This document shows positions 47,801-59,937 of a stretch of DNA of 64,000 bases, piece after piece. Numbering within the stretch: position 1 is the first letter of the stretch; the number at the start of each line of letters is the position of its first letter. The stretch comes from Trametopsis cervina. Taxonomy: Eukaryota > Basidiomycota > Agaricomycetes > Polyporales > Irpicaceae. The notes under the pieces are model-generated. The model saw only the letters and a program-made list of their open reading frames with translations. It was not told the DNA's origin and did not search any database. A program made the translations under genes and the position numbers. The stretch is from the NCBI GenBank assembly GCA_022385755.1, contig MU278379.1, positions 62,001 to 126,000 on the forward strand, read 5' to 3'.

Positions 47801-50492
47801 TCCGTAATCTCCATCCATCACGTCCACCGCCCGGCGCAATGGACAACAATGAACACATGCGCAGGCAGGCAGTGGTGCTTGTACTATGATAGACTAGCGT
47901 GCGGAAGCGGGATGAATGTTTCGGAATGACACGACGCGGCGCAACCTGCAGGCTGCGGACGAGAGCCTCGTGGTGTGGAGCTCCTGGCGCGATTGGAGGT
48001 GGGACAGCCGGATTTGGAAGGCGTTCAGGAAAACGTTGTACAGCTTCCGACGGCTCGGGAGCGTCATCCAGGGTCTAAGTGCTCGCAAATCGTCCCTGTA
48101 CGTTGCGCCGTTCATGTACATTTCTTGGCAGTCAAGTCAGCGATTTCGTCATGTGCGTAGTACTGCTAGTGACGCGGATGGGAGCAATTCTATCCGCAGG
48201 CTACTCGGGAAAGACTTACTAGGAATAGTATGCTTGGGCGAAATAGCTAGCGAACCGGACGAGCCGTTTGTTTACGTCGTCCTCAAGGCCTGGAACACAA
48301 GCACTCAAAGGGCATCGTGCCAAGCGCACGGTAGCAACGTGTTGTGATTTGGTGCACGACACAATCAGCTGCATTCCGATTGCGCACGGGTACTGTGATG
48401 GATGACAATGACCTAGATCAACGGTGGCCTATGCATAGAAACTCTCCGATTTTCGGGGAAGCTGGCCCATGAGGTTCAGGCGTGGACGCACGCAAGTCCA
48501 GCGGACATACGGTTCTGCGACGAGTTTATCAGGGGGCACCCTAGATATTAGGCTTCGAGTACGTAACGCAGTGGTTGTGAGATAAAGAAACCACAGGTCG
48601 CCGGCCAACACGCATAGATCGTATGTTACTTCCCCTAGCTGTTTCTCCGGGGCTTATTGACGCCACATTGTACGTGGTCAAGGAGTCCGTACCGTAAATG
48701 GAGTGGAGGCACCGATTGACTGTGTCTGAGTGAATGGCCGTCGCTGCCGCCCCGTATGCACGTTGAAGCTGTCGTGCAGTGCACCATATGCAACCGACTG
48801 TAGTACACAGTTAGCACACCTGTCCGTGTGCCGATCGGAGGCACAGGGGAATGAGTGAGGGGTATTTGGAGGGCGGATTTGTATGATGAACGGAGGAGTG
48901 CTTCAGTGGGCAAGGTTAAAATAAGTGGGCCATGTATATGAAACGGCGGTGGCGGTCGTGCACCTCGGCGAAGGCGGGTTGCTCAATCCTCCTATAAGCC
49001 AATTCGCTGCCATCCTAAATTTATGGAAGCTGACATTTGGTCGTGGCAAGGCCTGATGCAGCGGGATTGGCGACCTGACTGGATATGAGACAGGGTCATT
49101 CAAACTTGAGGCACAGAAAAAGCACTCACCGCTGTAGCCGTTTCATCACTACAGTAACCTCAGTGGACCGGCTACTGTTAGTGAATATGAGCTACAAGCG
49201 ACGCATCTGTATTATCCGATAAGTGAGAAGAAGTTACAGTAACATGACGGGCGAGCCTGAGAAAGCGCATGCCGATGATCATTGGGATCACAGGTCACAC
49301 AGGGTCACACTCAGCTGCGAGCGCTGAGACATGCGTTCCCTGGGCTTTGCTGCCTACCATCATGTCGATAGAGCCGGTTCTCTTTGGCCTGGGACGCATC
49401 GAGGAACTATACCCAAGACTTTCTCAATTTGCGTGTCTTCTTGATGTCTTTAGCTGGCAGATGGCAAGAAACCAACGAAGTAGGATGTTTGTTAACCAAC
49501 AGGTTCACCGGCAGTAAACGTTCCTGGCACAAGGCGATATGGCCATCTTCGATTGTCTATTGGTATATGTCTAACACACCCATATACTTGCAATGCTCAG
49601 TTAACGCCTATAGCCGACCGGTCTTTATCGGTCGGAGGAGGTGAAACGTGTCTTTCGATTGTCGGTGCTTGAGCCGAAGGAAATACGGAATGTGAGTCTT
49701 GTTATCCGTCTCAATCTAGGACCGTCTAAAAGTCTAACTTTATGCTTAGTACCACGACGTGGCGACAAATATGGATGCTGTGTATCGTGGACGTGCACAA
49801 TACGGCTGGATATTCGACATTCCACAGGTTTTGTCTGTAGTGCTATCTTCAGTTGGACATGGGTCCTGTGGCCAGCAGTCCGCGAGGGGCCTTTTCTGCT
49901 ACCCCATTCCAACATAATTGCTATCTTTTGATTTTCATGGCTAAGGGATTGTTATGTCTTAAAGCCGGCGTAGTTATCAGATATCCAAGGATGAAGGTCA
50001 AATGCGTTGCTCAATGTTCCTTATCAAATTCCTCCACAGCGAGGGGGCTAGACAAGGAACATTAGCAATGTATTTCCTCCGTCATCCGCACCTTTCTACT
50101 GTAATACCTTTTCCAGAGTTTTCGTAGACTACTTCTGCTCAGCATTGTAATGTGAATACCTGCACTGTGCAGCCAACTTGCATCATCGGGTGCCCTCAAT
50201 GCGACGCGTAAGAGCTGTCGTTGACGAACTACGAATGTGCGAATTGGTCTGCGTGCCCGTGATTTTATATGGCCTCTCAAAGTTGAGCGGTCTGATTGGT
50301 CGTCAGCGAGCAAGGCACCTTGGGAGCGGACGTCGGTACCCCGCATACACCCGGGATCCAGCCGGCCGCCGAACAAGTCCGAACCGGGTAGTCTCTGACG
50401 TCTACGCGCGCGAAAGCAATCTTCAAAGCAACCCTCTCGTCGTCGCTGAACAACGTCGACACTTTCCCTTCTTCTCCTCAAACAGCAGCGCC
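44868..50492. other. 5.6-kb gene-poor interval
   Basis: I found no recognisable protein, tRNA or rRNA. The first ~250 bp are the promoter region of the PNRC-motif gene. A short tandem duplication of 'atgctgtctatt' lies near 47628-47651. Open frames around 47900-48350 exist on both strands, but I could not build a consistent spliced model. The last few hundred bases should hold the KGD2 promoter. No transposase or long terminal repeats were recognised. Confidence 0.45.
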
Positions 50493-52236
50493 ATGTTATC
50501 AAGACGCATCATCGCCATTGCTCGCGGCCGTGCAGTCGTCGTGAACAACCGCGCTGGCGCGATAGCTCTGACACGGGGATGGTATGCAACACATAGTTTG
50601 TTTTGCGAGCATGCAATTCATTTTTCGCGATATGCAGGGAGGCATCACAGTCACATACACGTAAAGCCAAGTTCCACTCGTCGAAGCTGCTGCAAGGTAC
50701 GTGCAATCGTTATCTAATATGGATATGAGATGTTGACGTGGTGCATTGATCCGTAGCTGAGACCGTGAAGGTCCCTCAGATGGCAGAGTCCATCTCGGAG
50801 GGCACTCTCAAGTCGTGGCTGAAGCAGCCAGGAGAATACGTGACCGCCGATGAAGAGGTCGCCACAATAGAAACCGACAAGGTGTGCTCCACAGCTGCAG
50901 TAATAGCTCACAGACTCACGATGCAACGCTATGTGCATAGATTGATGTCTCAGTGAACGCTCCTACCTCCGGAACGATCACTGAACATCTTGCTTCCGAA
51001 GAAGACACCGTCACCGTCGGCCAGGATTTGTTCCGCATCGAACCAGGCGAGGAGGGCGCATCAGAATCAAAACCAGAAGAGTCAAAATCTGACGCGGCCC
51101 AGCATGAGGAAACAACTCCACCGCCTCCCGCGCCCGAGAAGGAAGACGTGCGTCAGAAGGATACGGCTGGTGTGCAGGAGGGCACGGAGAAGAAGGAAGT
51201 GAAGGAGACGACGAAGCCTAAAGAGTCGAAGCCCAAAGAGGAGTCGAAACCCAAGCAGGAAGCTCAACCTAAGGAATCGAAACCGAAAGAGGCCGAACCT
51301 CCCCGCATCGCTGGTGCGCGTACCGAGACCCGCGTGAAGATGAACCGCATGCGTCTGCGTATTGCAGAGCGCCTGAAGGAGTCGCAGAACGCTGCGGCGT
51401 CATTGACGACCTTCAACGAGATCGATATGTCGTCCTTGATGGATATGAGGAAGAAGTACAAGGACGAGGTGTTGAAGGAGCATGAAGTCAAGCTCGGTTA
51501 CATGAGCGCATTCGCAAAGGCTTCGTGCCTTGCCCTCAAGGAGATCACCGCCGCCAATGCCAGCATCGAGGGCCAGGAGATCGTCTACCGCGACTACGTC
51601 GACCTTAGCGTCGCTGTTGCCACCCCCAAGGGTCTCGTCACTCCTGTTGTCCGCAACGCCGAGAGCATGAGCCTTGTCGAGCTCGAGCGCGAAATCGCCT
51701 CGCTCGGAAAGAAGGTACGCGGGCCGGAACGGTGTACTACCATATTTAGTAAACTCATACCTTGTGCCGTAGGCTCGTGATGGCAAGTTGACCATTGAGG
51801 ACATGGCTGGTGGTACCTTCACGATGTGAGTAATCCTCATTTATTTCGAAGCGTACCTCATACTCATGCGGAATCGACAGCTCTAACGGCGGTGTCTTCG
51901 GTTCGCTCTACGGCACTCCCATCATCAACCTCCCGCAAGCCGCTGTCTTGGGTGAGTTGTGCATGCTGCGGGAATTTCATCTTGTACTTACGTGTCTCTT
52001 AGGTATGCACTCGATCAAGGAGCGACCTGTAGTCGTCAATGGCCAGATCGTTATCCGCCCGATCATGGTCGTTGCCCTCACCTACGATCACCGTCTCCTC
52101 GATGGACGGGAAGCCGTCACCTTCCTCGGTAAGCTCCCTCCTATTCACTACAACACGTAAAAGTTCATCGCTGACATCCTCAACAGTGAAAGTTCGTGAC
52201 TATCTCGAGGACCCTCGCAAGATGCTCCTCGTTTAG
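50493..52236 (+). CDS. KGD2: Dihydrolipoyllysine succinyltransferase, E2 of 2-oxoglutarate dehydrogenase
   Basis: 448 aa in eight exons: 50493-50581, 50638-50696, 50757-50881, 50941-51714, 51773-51825, 51881-51951, 52003-52128 and 52187-52236. A basic N-terminal mitochondrial presequence is followed by the lipoyl domain starting [15 protein letters not shown]; the lipoyl lysine is Lys91 (ETDK). A long linker of Lys/Glu/Pro/Ser repeats replaces the peripheral-subunit-binding domain, as is usual for fungal KGD2. The acyltransferase domain begins near [17 protein letters not shown] and has catalytic His420 and Asp424 in YDHRLLDG. It ends [14 protein letters not shown]. The enzyme transfers the succinyl group to CoA in the TCA cycle in mitochondria. 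Confidence 0.95.
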
Positions 52237-53496
52237 ATTCTCGGTCCCATGACGGACCACTCACTATCTTGCACTTAATTCCTGAACTTCCTGAAACGCT
52301 TCAGACATTTCTCCAAAGTTCGTATATCATAAAGTACCTGCATCCTATTCCACACACATGTTGTCTCAGTGCCAGTGTTCCTGGCTTCCTCGCTATGAAA
52401 CTATTTATTCTTACCCAACCGAAGGAATGACCGTCATGATGTTTGGGCTGAAAAATAGCGGCAAATCTACGATAACATTGGAATGGAAGAAGTCATGCTA
52501 TTGCAAGAGGAGCGGAAGTAGCAGAATCTTACGAGAAAATACTATTAAAACATCGAAGTGTACTGACATTCTACGCTGACAGCGGAACGAGGCTTCTGAG
52601 GAGAAGGAAGAGTGGTGCATTCTGTAGTCTCGAGCCAGACGCATCTATGTGGTCGCGGTCGCTAGAGCTCCCGTCCGGGTCAAAAAAAGCAGGCGCCCAG
52701 ACAAGAACCACGATAGAACACCGTTGTTTTGGTCTCGTGTCCGCCATCATTTCGCTCGACAACAAAATTGCTCTAACAGGCAGGAGCGAAGCGACGGTCC
52801 GGTGTGACGTCTGGTCGAGACTATGCATTCTGGCCGTGGCGCACAGGATGTCGTGGGTATTGCGATTCCACGTCTAATTTAGAGTGAACATCTCACCGCA
52901 TTACCAATGCTCGCACTCATTCACGCACACACAACATATCGGATGTTAGATCAACGTAATTGTGTAGATACTAGCTACAGTGCAAACGACCTTTCTGCCA
53001 AAATGCGACGCGAAGCCATAGCGCGTACTAAAAACACGAGAGAAAATGAGGATATCGCTGGTTCCCAAGCACGATAAATGCGTGGAAGGGGAAGGAGAGC
53101 GAGTCGGGTGTGCGCGACGACAAATGGGACGTGCAGGTCAGATTTCCAGTTTTTAGCCAGTAAAAAAAATTCTCTTGAGCGTTGTCATCGTCGTCGTCCG
53201 TCCGACCCGGGTTCTTCGCCTCTCCGACTGGGCCAGTAGAAGACAGAAGAAGGGGGGATAGGAGAATGTAAGACGACTCGTTCGGACCGATGCCGGAGTC
53301 ATGTAAATGAGAGGAATGGGATGCGAGACCGAAAGAGAGCAACAGAATGGATGGATCGAGCCGAGAGAGAGGAGAGACTTTGAGAGAGCACAACAAAGGG
53401 AACTAGGTATACGGATCTACGCAAGGGGCTCGCCCTTGACTGACTCCTGGGAAAGGGGACAGATGACTGGCAGCATCCCCGACGGCATGACGGCGT
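52237..53496. other. Convergent 3' intergenic region
   Basis: Between KGD2 (+) and the WSC gene (-). No gene recognised; short open frames on both strands are unsupported. It includes the 3' UTRs of both genes. Confidence 0.5.
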
Positions 53497-56268
53497 CTAG
53501 AACTGAGAGTTGCGGTAGTGGTTGACACGACCGAAGTGCTTGCTGCGCTTGGCAGGTGCGGTGTTGCCCGAGGACTGGGCGAAGTAGGTGCTGATGGCCC
53601 AAGTGCCACCGGCCTTCTGCTGGAAGTTGCCTCCGGCGGTCATGTAGCAGTTCCTGCCAGAATCGATCTCCTTGCCAAGGCCGTTGGAGAATGAGTTGCC
53701 GCAGTAGCACTCAGTGGAGAACTCGAGGCCAGCGATGCTGAAGCCCTTCGAGCCGCAGATGGACTGGCACTTCTCGACGGTCATGGAGGCGGAGGATGTG
53801 AAGTAGCCGATGAGTGCACGGGCAGGGCCATCTTGAGTGCACTTGGGACCAGTCCAGGTAGTAGCACCCGAAGAGGGGCTGGTCGAGACAGCGTTGGATC
53901 CGGAGCTCGCGACCTTGAAGACGTTGATAGCCCAGTTACCACCGCACGTCTGGCTGTTCGAGCCACCGCAAGCCATGTTGCATTGGTCAGATGTCGCATT
54001 GTGTCCGTTAGCGAGGGAGTTGCCACCTATACGCAGCATTTGTGAGTTAATCCGCAGATACTTATGAGAGCCAATGTGACTTACAGTAGCACTCGGTGCC
54101 GAACTCAACACCAGCCATGGAGAAGCCCTTAGATGCGCAAGTGCTGGCACAAGTCTGGGGTGTCATAGAAGAAGAGCTAGTCGAGAAGCCGGTCAAAGCA
54201 CGAGCGCTGCTATCCACGAGACATCCGACTGCAGCCCAGCCCGAAGGAGCACCGGTAGCAGCGAGAGTGTTGTTAGTAGCAGGAGTAGACGGTGCAGCAG
54301 CAGCGGAGGTCACCACAGACGAGGACGCAATCTTCACAGACGAGGACGCAGCCTTCACAGATGAGGGCGCAGCGGCAGAGGTAGGTACGACGGTCGTGGC
54401 AACGGATGTGGACACAACAGTGGCAGAGGCCGAGGAAGTCTTGATGGAGGCGGATGTGGCGACGACAGGAGTTGTAACTGCTGCGGAAGTGGCAGGGGAA
54501 GAGCTACCGGCACCACGCTTCATCAGTGTAAGCCTCTGGGGTCCACCGCAGTTCTCGAAGACATCTGAAGACTGGAATGAGCGAAAGTCTGGGAGCGAGA
54601 TAAATTTGAAACTCACCGCTGTTGCCGCAACGGTTGGAGCACTGCTCAGAGCCGACAATTGCACCAGAAGCACCGTTGCTGAACGAGTTGCCACAGTAGC
54701 ATTCCTACAGAATTGTTAGCAAGTATGCACCGACTGCACCGAAAGAGCTCACGGTTCCGAATTCAGTACCGGCGTACAAGAAGTTCTGGGCGCTGCAGTA
54801 GCTCGCACAGACGGCGTTGGTCATGTTGTTCGCTTTCGTCGAGGCACCGGAAAGAGCGCGTCCATTCGTGCCTTCGGCGATGCATCCGAGAGTTCCCCAT
54901 CCGCCAGGCAGAGAAGAGACGACGGCACGGAAACCAGGAGTAGGTGCGTTCGGGCAAGGGGCGCCATTGACGGGGTTGCAACCAGGCAGAGCATTGAGAG
55001 GGCCGTCCAGACCAACCGCTTCATCAACGATCGAGACCGATGGGTCGAGGATGGTCGCAGATGCCTTAGCGCTGTTGATGTAGGGAACGAGAACCTGGCA
55101 CAAGTTGATATCGCCGTTCATGTTGTGGCATTCGTTAGCAGCAGTCTGGAGTGTAGGAACATCCCAGCCGTTCAAGAAATCGGCGTGGAAACCAAGCGAG
55201 TTGTGGCCGTTAGACAAGACAAACGCACCCGGCCCCCAGTTCTGGTAGTTCTGAGTGGGGACGATGACCTCGTAGAAGATGCTGACGAGATGGACCGGGT
55301 GGGAGGAGGGGCAGCTACCACCGTTCATGTTGCTGGGATAAGCCATGTGCGACTTGTGATCGGCGCTGTCAAGGTTGACACCATCCCAGCAAGAGGGGAA
55401 GAACACCTGCCACCGAGTGCCGTCTTCACATTGGCTGATATCGGGGAAGTTGATGTCCTGACGCTCAGCATAAGCGGGGTTGCCGGAAACCTTGCCAGAA
55501 TAGTCTGTAAGTTCATACGGATGCCTTTAATATGGACGCAGCTTCATAACAATATATGGGCGTACCAAGGCAAACAAAGCTGACAGCCTGGTCTGCGGCG
55601 CTTGAGGCGTTGTACGTCGTGCGAGTGGGGTTACCAGCGAGCATCTAGCAGCATCGATGAGCTTTGAATGCGGTTGAACATGGAAGAAATATTACCTTTA
55701 GGCCAGCAGGGAAAGCAACGACCTTCTCGTTAGGGCCGATACGATCGAAGAAATAATAAATGTTCTGCGTGTCTGTTATGACAAAACATCGCGTGTCAGC
55801 ACAGAGACAGGTAGAGTTGGAGAACTACTTGCGCTTGAGAAGCGTGAGCTGCTTCGAGTTCGGGTCCTGCCAGTAAACGGGGGGCTGTATGTTTCATAAG
55901 GAAGTGTAGCTTATCTTCTGACGAATGAAGCCACTTACAACCCAGTATGAACTCAAGTCTACGCCCTGGAAAGGCACATTCGTGCCAGAGGCCTGACGCA
56001 GAGTATCGTACGTAGAATCCTTGTTGATGTTGTTGGCTCCCACAAAACCGTGGACGTGAGTACCAACCTAGTAGCACACCATCATGTTTCAGGAAAGGAC
56101 CTCGAACAGACGTGTTAAGATACGCACGGCATCGGGGGTAACGATAGGGTCCAATCTCTCGTATACGAGGGGGGTCAAGCCACCCATAATGAAGTGGGAG
56201 CTGCTCATGACGGGGGAAACAGAGAGGGCAAAAGCCACCACGGAGGCGGCAAGTTTGAGGCAAACCAT
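53497..56268 (-). CDS. Secreted DUF1996 protein with three WSC domains
   Basis: 775 aa in nine exons: 56268-56128, 56067-55939, 55884-55833, 55772-55696, 55644-55566, 55504-54753, 54704-54617, 54564-54085 and 54026-53497. A signal peptide (CLKLAASVVAFALSVSPVMS) is followed by DUF1996: VYERLDPIVTPD, VGTHVHGFVG, FPSCWDGVNLDSADHKSHM and GFHADFLNGW. WSC domains start at about residues 365, 545 and 650, each with a C..YAGxEFxTECYCGNS core. A Ser/Ala/Thr/Val-rich linker separates WSC1 from WSC2. The third WSC lacks the cysteines expected in the final CxMxC and CGG positions. Intron 3 appears to be GC-AG (GCAAGT donor). WSC domains bind carbohydrate, so a cell-wall role is likely. No membrane anchor is seen. 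Confidence 0.88.
54311..54373. repeat. 21-bp coding minisatellite in the WSC linker
   Basis: About three tandem copies of a 21-nt unit (core 'cacagacgaggacgca') encode SSV-K-A/I-A repeats in the Ser/Ala linker between WSC1 and WSC2. The unit is a multiple of three, so copy-number change would keep the frame. Confidence 0.65.
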
Positions 56269-57145
56269 AGCGATGGTTGGACGATGTAAGAGAGAGACTG
56301 TAGGTGAGATATGAACGAGAGACGTGCGCTGGATAGAGCGACTCGGACAGTGAACGCGAACGAACACCTAAAGAAGGAGGAGAGGGGAGGGGGAGAGGGG
56401 AAAGAGAGACCAAACTTGAGAAACAGACGAGGCGCACGGCGACGAGACTTTATAGAACAACATGTGCGCCTATCTCTGCTTCGACGCAAAATTACAAGCA
56501 CAAGGTTCCACATCTCGGTGTAGTTGTTGGGAGCTGGACCAATCAGGTTCCGTCGTCAACCAGGGCTTCCGATCGTAATTGCCAGGCACGCGGGAGCCGG
56601 CGGTCCTGCCGTGTATGGCAATCCCCGCCGCCACAACTAGGATCGTCACGGAGCGCGGCTGCGGTGAGAAGTGGTAAATGCCTCAGACAGGCTGTGTTCT
56701 CTCACACTCTCAGGTCACCGCAGGTCTCATCCTGGCGACGTGCCCCCCCAGGATACGTATAACGACCCACGCCTGCGGACGCAAGACATCGTGACCGTTA
56801 AACACCGACAAAACATATGATATGTTTCTTCTGTGCGCAGTTTCTATGACAATCTATGTTCATGGAACGTTTGAGGCAGAACAGTTGATCTGCCGCCCTA
56901 AAGGTCGAGATTGTTCTGCATCATACCGGGAGCTGATAATGACCGCTGAACGCTGAACACTCACCTGAGTTTGGGAAGTTTCGTAATAAACTGGTCAACG
57001 GAGCTGACGTCGGATGAAACATACGGAGAAACACAGGTGAAGTAGATATATAACCGTCCAATGTGGATGTTTTCTCAGTACAATGGAAGACCATTGATAT
57101 CTACTCATTCCCGATAGTTTCGGGCATAACACCAGCCACCAGGTT
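56269..57145. other. Intergenic: WSC gene promoter and HAD gene 3' flank
   Basis: A pyrimidine-rich tract on the WSC coding strand (plus-strand purines at about 56370-56412) lies between the ATG and a TATA element at 56449. This is a common fungal promoter layout. The rest shows no gene. Confidence 0.5.
56449..56454 (-). promoter_or_regulatory. TATA box of the WSC/DUF1996 gene
   Basis: TATAAA on the minus strand, 181 nt upstream of the ATG at 56268, followed by a CT-rich stretch before the start codon. Confidence 0.45.
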
Positions 57146-58350
57146 TCAAGCCGTGCCAAGACTCAACGCGTCTTTCACGCTCAGCGTCCCTTCGACGACC
57201 TGCTTCACAACGTGCGAAGCGCGGCCGAAGTCCTCGAATATTATGTGAGGAATACCTTCGCGGATGCAATAGGCGGCAAGGTCGTTGTCCATCCCCGGCT
57301 TCTTTTTGACGAACAACACGTCTGCATGCCTAGCCGCTGACATATCTGCGCGCCATTTTCACCGGACGAACACGAAGTAAGCGGATATTGTTCGTCTTGT
57401 GTTGAATCGGAAACGTACCCGATACACCATCGCCAAAGAAAAATACAGTCGGGGGATTAGACAGGGCTCGGTATGGCAGAATAGCCTGGCTCTTGTCGTG
57501 TCCATAGCCACTTGTGGGATGCCGGTACTTGATCTCCCAGCTTCCGTCGTCCTTGACGTCCGCGTCATTAGCCACGATCTCAATGTTTTGCGACTCTTCC
57601 TCGCCAATGAGCTTGGACAGCACGGCGCGAATCAGAGGTGCCATGCCACTGTATACATATTCTGTCATCCAGCGCACAATTGAGCCTCGAAGCTACGTAC
57701 CTGGAGATAATAACAACAGGGATATCTGATGCCTTGCAATAGTTGTAGAACTCCCTGAATCCAGTATCCAGGGTGATATCTGCAGTTCAAGATAGAGCAT
57801 CTGTCATGCCCAGTGAGAGGCGTAACTCACTGTTCTTCAGGACCTCTTTGCACTCCTCGAATGTGTGGCCGTTCCCTGCGACGCTTTGCAGCATGCGCCT
57901 AAACTCGTCCCTAGCGAGATTGAGATCGTTAATCAGGGCGCGCCCACCACACCTCGTGTCGCTCTCGATGCAACGCGTACCTGAACGTCTCCCGCCCAGC
58001 GAGGATCTCCAGGTTGCCTTGGCGCCGCTTCTCCGAGCCGTACCCGAGATGGTCGGTCATATCTGCAACACATGAAGACATCACATCTCGCTCGTGATGA
58101 TGGTCCACCCACAGTCGTTCGAGTCTCGGTTCGTGATCGTGCCGTCCCTGTCAACGACGCGTGTCAGCGATCATAATTTTCCTCGGAAGCGTTGAGAAAT
58201 AGGCTAAGGAATGTGCTGACGATGTGGACGGTCGCGATAGGCGAGACAAAACACCAACCAGTCGGAGAGCACCACGAATTTCTTGTCTGTGTGCAGAGGC
58301 GGGTACGGCATCGTGCTCGGCGGCGCGATCGGGTTTATTTCCACCGACAT
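57146..58350 (-). CDS. HAD-family phosphatase, DKMTPP/YNL010W-like
   Basis: 265 aa in seven exons: 58350-58259, 58147-58113, 58062-57981, 57910-57831, 57779-57701, 57648-57419 and 57345-57146. The catalytic motif is DWDGTIT, with nucleophile Asp30 and acid/base Asp32. The second motif is VVIISSG, and the late acidic motif is FFGDGVSD. Fungal members are annotated as 2,3-diketo-5-methylthio-1-phosphopentane phosphatase-like or phosphoserine-phosphatase-like (S. cerevisiae YNL010W). The substrate is therefore a small phosphorylated metabolite, not determined here. Length fits. The start ATG gives an N-terminus of about 22 residues before the first beta strand (KKFVVLSD). It lies tandem to the aldo-keto reductase gene, with a 345-bp gap. 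Confidence 0.87.
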
Positions 58351-58695
58351 CTTGTCTCTTCTATGGGTGGTTATGGCTTCGTCTATAAAGTCTAGGATCT
58401 ATGAGACACTGTTGCTGGTCTAAAGGAGAGACGAGAACGTCGATGCAAGTCGATACTGAGTCGATGTCACGAATCGCGATCGAAAAGTTAACAGGCACCC
58501 ATCTGCGGGCCGGATCGCGATAATGAATTCCATCGGCCCGCTTCATACCAGTGACGGAGCTCCGGATTGCGAGGCGAAAGGTTGGCACCGCGAGTGTAAA
58601 CAGGGCACTAACAAATGTTTGAGACGAGACGCTGAGTATTCGTTGTATTCTACATATGTTACTTATATTTACAGTCACCGCAAGCACAGATAGCT
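58351..58695. other. Intergenic between the HAD phosphatase and aldo-keto reductase genes
   Basis: 345 bp tandem spacer with no gene recognised. It contains the HAD gene promoter and the aldo-keto reductase 3' end. Confidence 0.5.
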
Positions 58696-59937
58696 CTACA
58701 AAGCGGGCCTGAGGGGAGTCTGGCCAGGCCAGTTAGCGAAGCCAAGGTCAACACCCCACGGAGGAGTAATCAGCCTCTTCTGCTTTCCATTGGCAGCAAC
58801 TTCGTCGAGCTTCTTGACGTCCTCGGGGGTGAGCGCATTGAAGGCCGCGATAGCTCCATCAAAGTTGGAAGCGATACGCGCAGGCGTTACAGATTTCGGA
58901 AGCGCAACGATGTTCTTCGCAACTGCAGCTCGGGGTCAGCGCACCAATCGTGTAGCGTATGAAGAAGGTCATAACATACCCAAGTATCCAAGAAGGATGT
59001 CGCTCGTCTGTACGTTGTGGTGCTTCGCAATCTCGCTCGCGGTCTCGTCAGTGAAAAGGGGGGAGTTGGTAGAGCCAAGAGGAGAGTAGGCCTGAGCTAC
59101 GATACCCTTCGCCTTAAGGTATTCCAAAAGCTCGTGCTGAGGGTTGTACAAGTGGAGCTCAATCTGGTTGACGGCAGGGACGACCTTCGCGCTGGGTAGA
59201 ATCTGCTCGAGGGTCTTCTCCGAGAAGTTGGATACACCAATGGAACGAACTTTGCCTATATGCATCATGTATAAGCCCCAACCATCACATATAGTATATC
59301 AGTACTGGGAGGATTACCCTTTTCTAAGACAGCCTCCATCTGCTCCCATGTCTTCGAGAGGGGCCAGTCGTGAATGATATCACGGGAGCCATCTGGCTTC
59401 GTGGGGAAAGACGGGTGATTACCTTTCGGGTTCAGGTGGATTGGCCAGTGCACAAGGTACACTGCGGGTGTATCAATGTCAAAGTATCCCGAAACGCCGA
59501 AGATAAGAACGTACGGTCGAGGTATTCTACGCCGAGGTTTGCAAGGGTTTCGTCAAGGAAGGTCTCGACTGCATGCAAGCCAGTGGGCCAGACTTTGCTC
59601 GTAATCTGTATCTTCCATGTCAAGTGATATTTCGACATAATGAGATCATCGACGTACCCAAATCTCGGACCTGGGTACACCAGAACGGCGAATGCCTTCG
59701 CCGACCTCTTTCTCATTGCCATAGGCCCATGCACAGTCAATATGCCTGTAACCGTGCTTCAGCGCATACTCGACAGCGTTGATAACTTCGTCCGGTTTGG
59801 ATTGCCAAGTCCCTACATTCGTGCTCCCGGATTGGTATGTGTGCAAGGGTCAACAACGCGTGCAGACACTGACCTAGGCCAATGGCAGGAATCTCCAGTC
59901 CGTTATTGAGCTTGATTTTGGGGCCACCCACAGACAT
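58696..59937 (-). CDS. NADPH-dependent aldo-keto reductase (glycerol dehydrogenase/aldehyde reductase type)
   Basis: 318 aa in six exons: 59937-59874, 59812-59658, 59605-59515, 59461-59318, 59255-58980 and 58922-58696. The catalytic tetrad is Asp47, Tyr52, Lys77 and His108, in [17 protein letters not shown] and YLVHWPIH, with AKR-typical spacing. GVSNF, the NQIELH block and the late [11 protein letters not shown] cofactor loop are also present. It ends [16 protein letters not shown], typical of fungal Gcy1/Gld1-like enzymes that reduce glyceraldehyde or related aldehydes and keto-sugars with NADPH. It is cytosolic, with no targeting signal. The substrate is not determinable from sequence. Confidence 0.92.

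Noticed and set aside
47894..48347. Open frames on both strands (143 codons on plus, 75 on minus)
   Set aside because: Neither is recognisable. A possible minus-strand intron (GTAAGT near 48226, acceptor near 48124) joins exons only in frames that hit a stop.
54096..54719. 207-codon open frame on the plus strand
   Set aside because: Antisense shadow of the low-complexity Ser/Ala linker and WSC domains of the minus-strand gene.
55796..56437. 213-codon open frame on the minus strand at the 5' end of the WSC gene
   Set aside because: It reads through introns in the wrong frame. The spliced model gives a signal peptide and DUF1996 instead.
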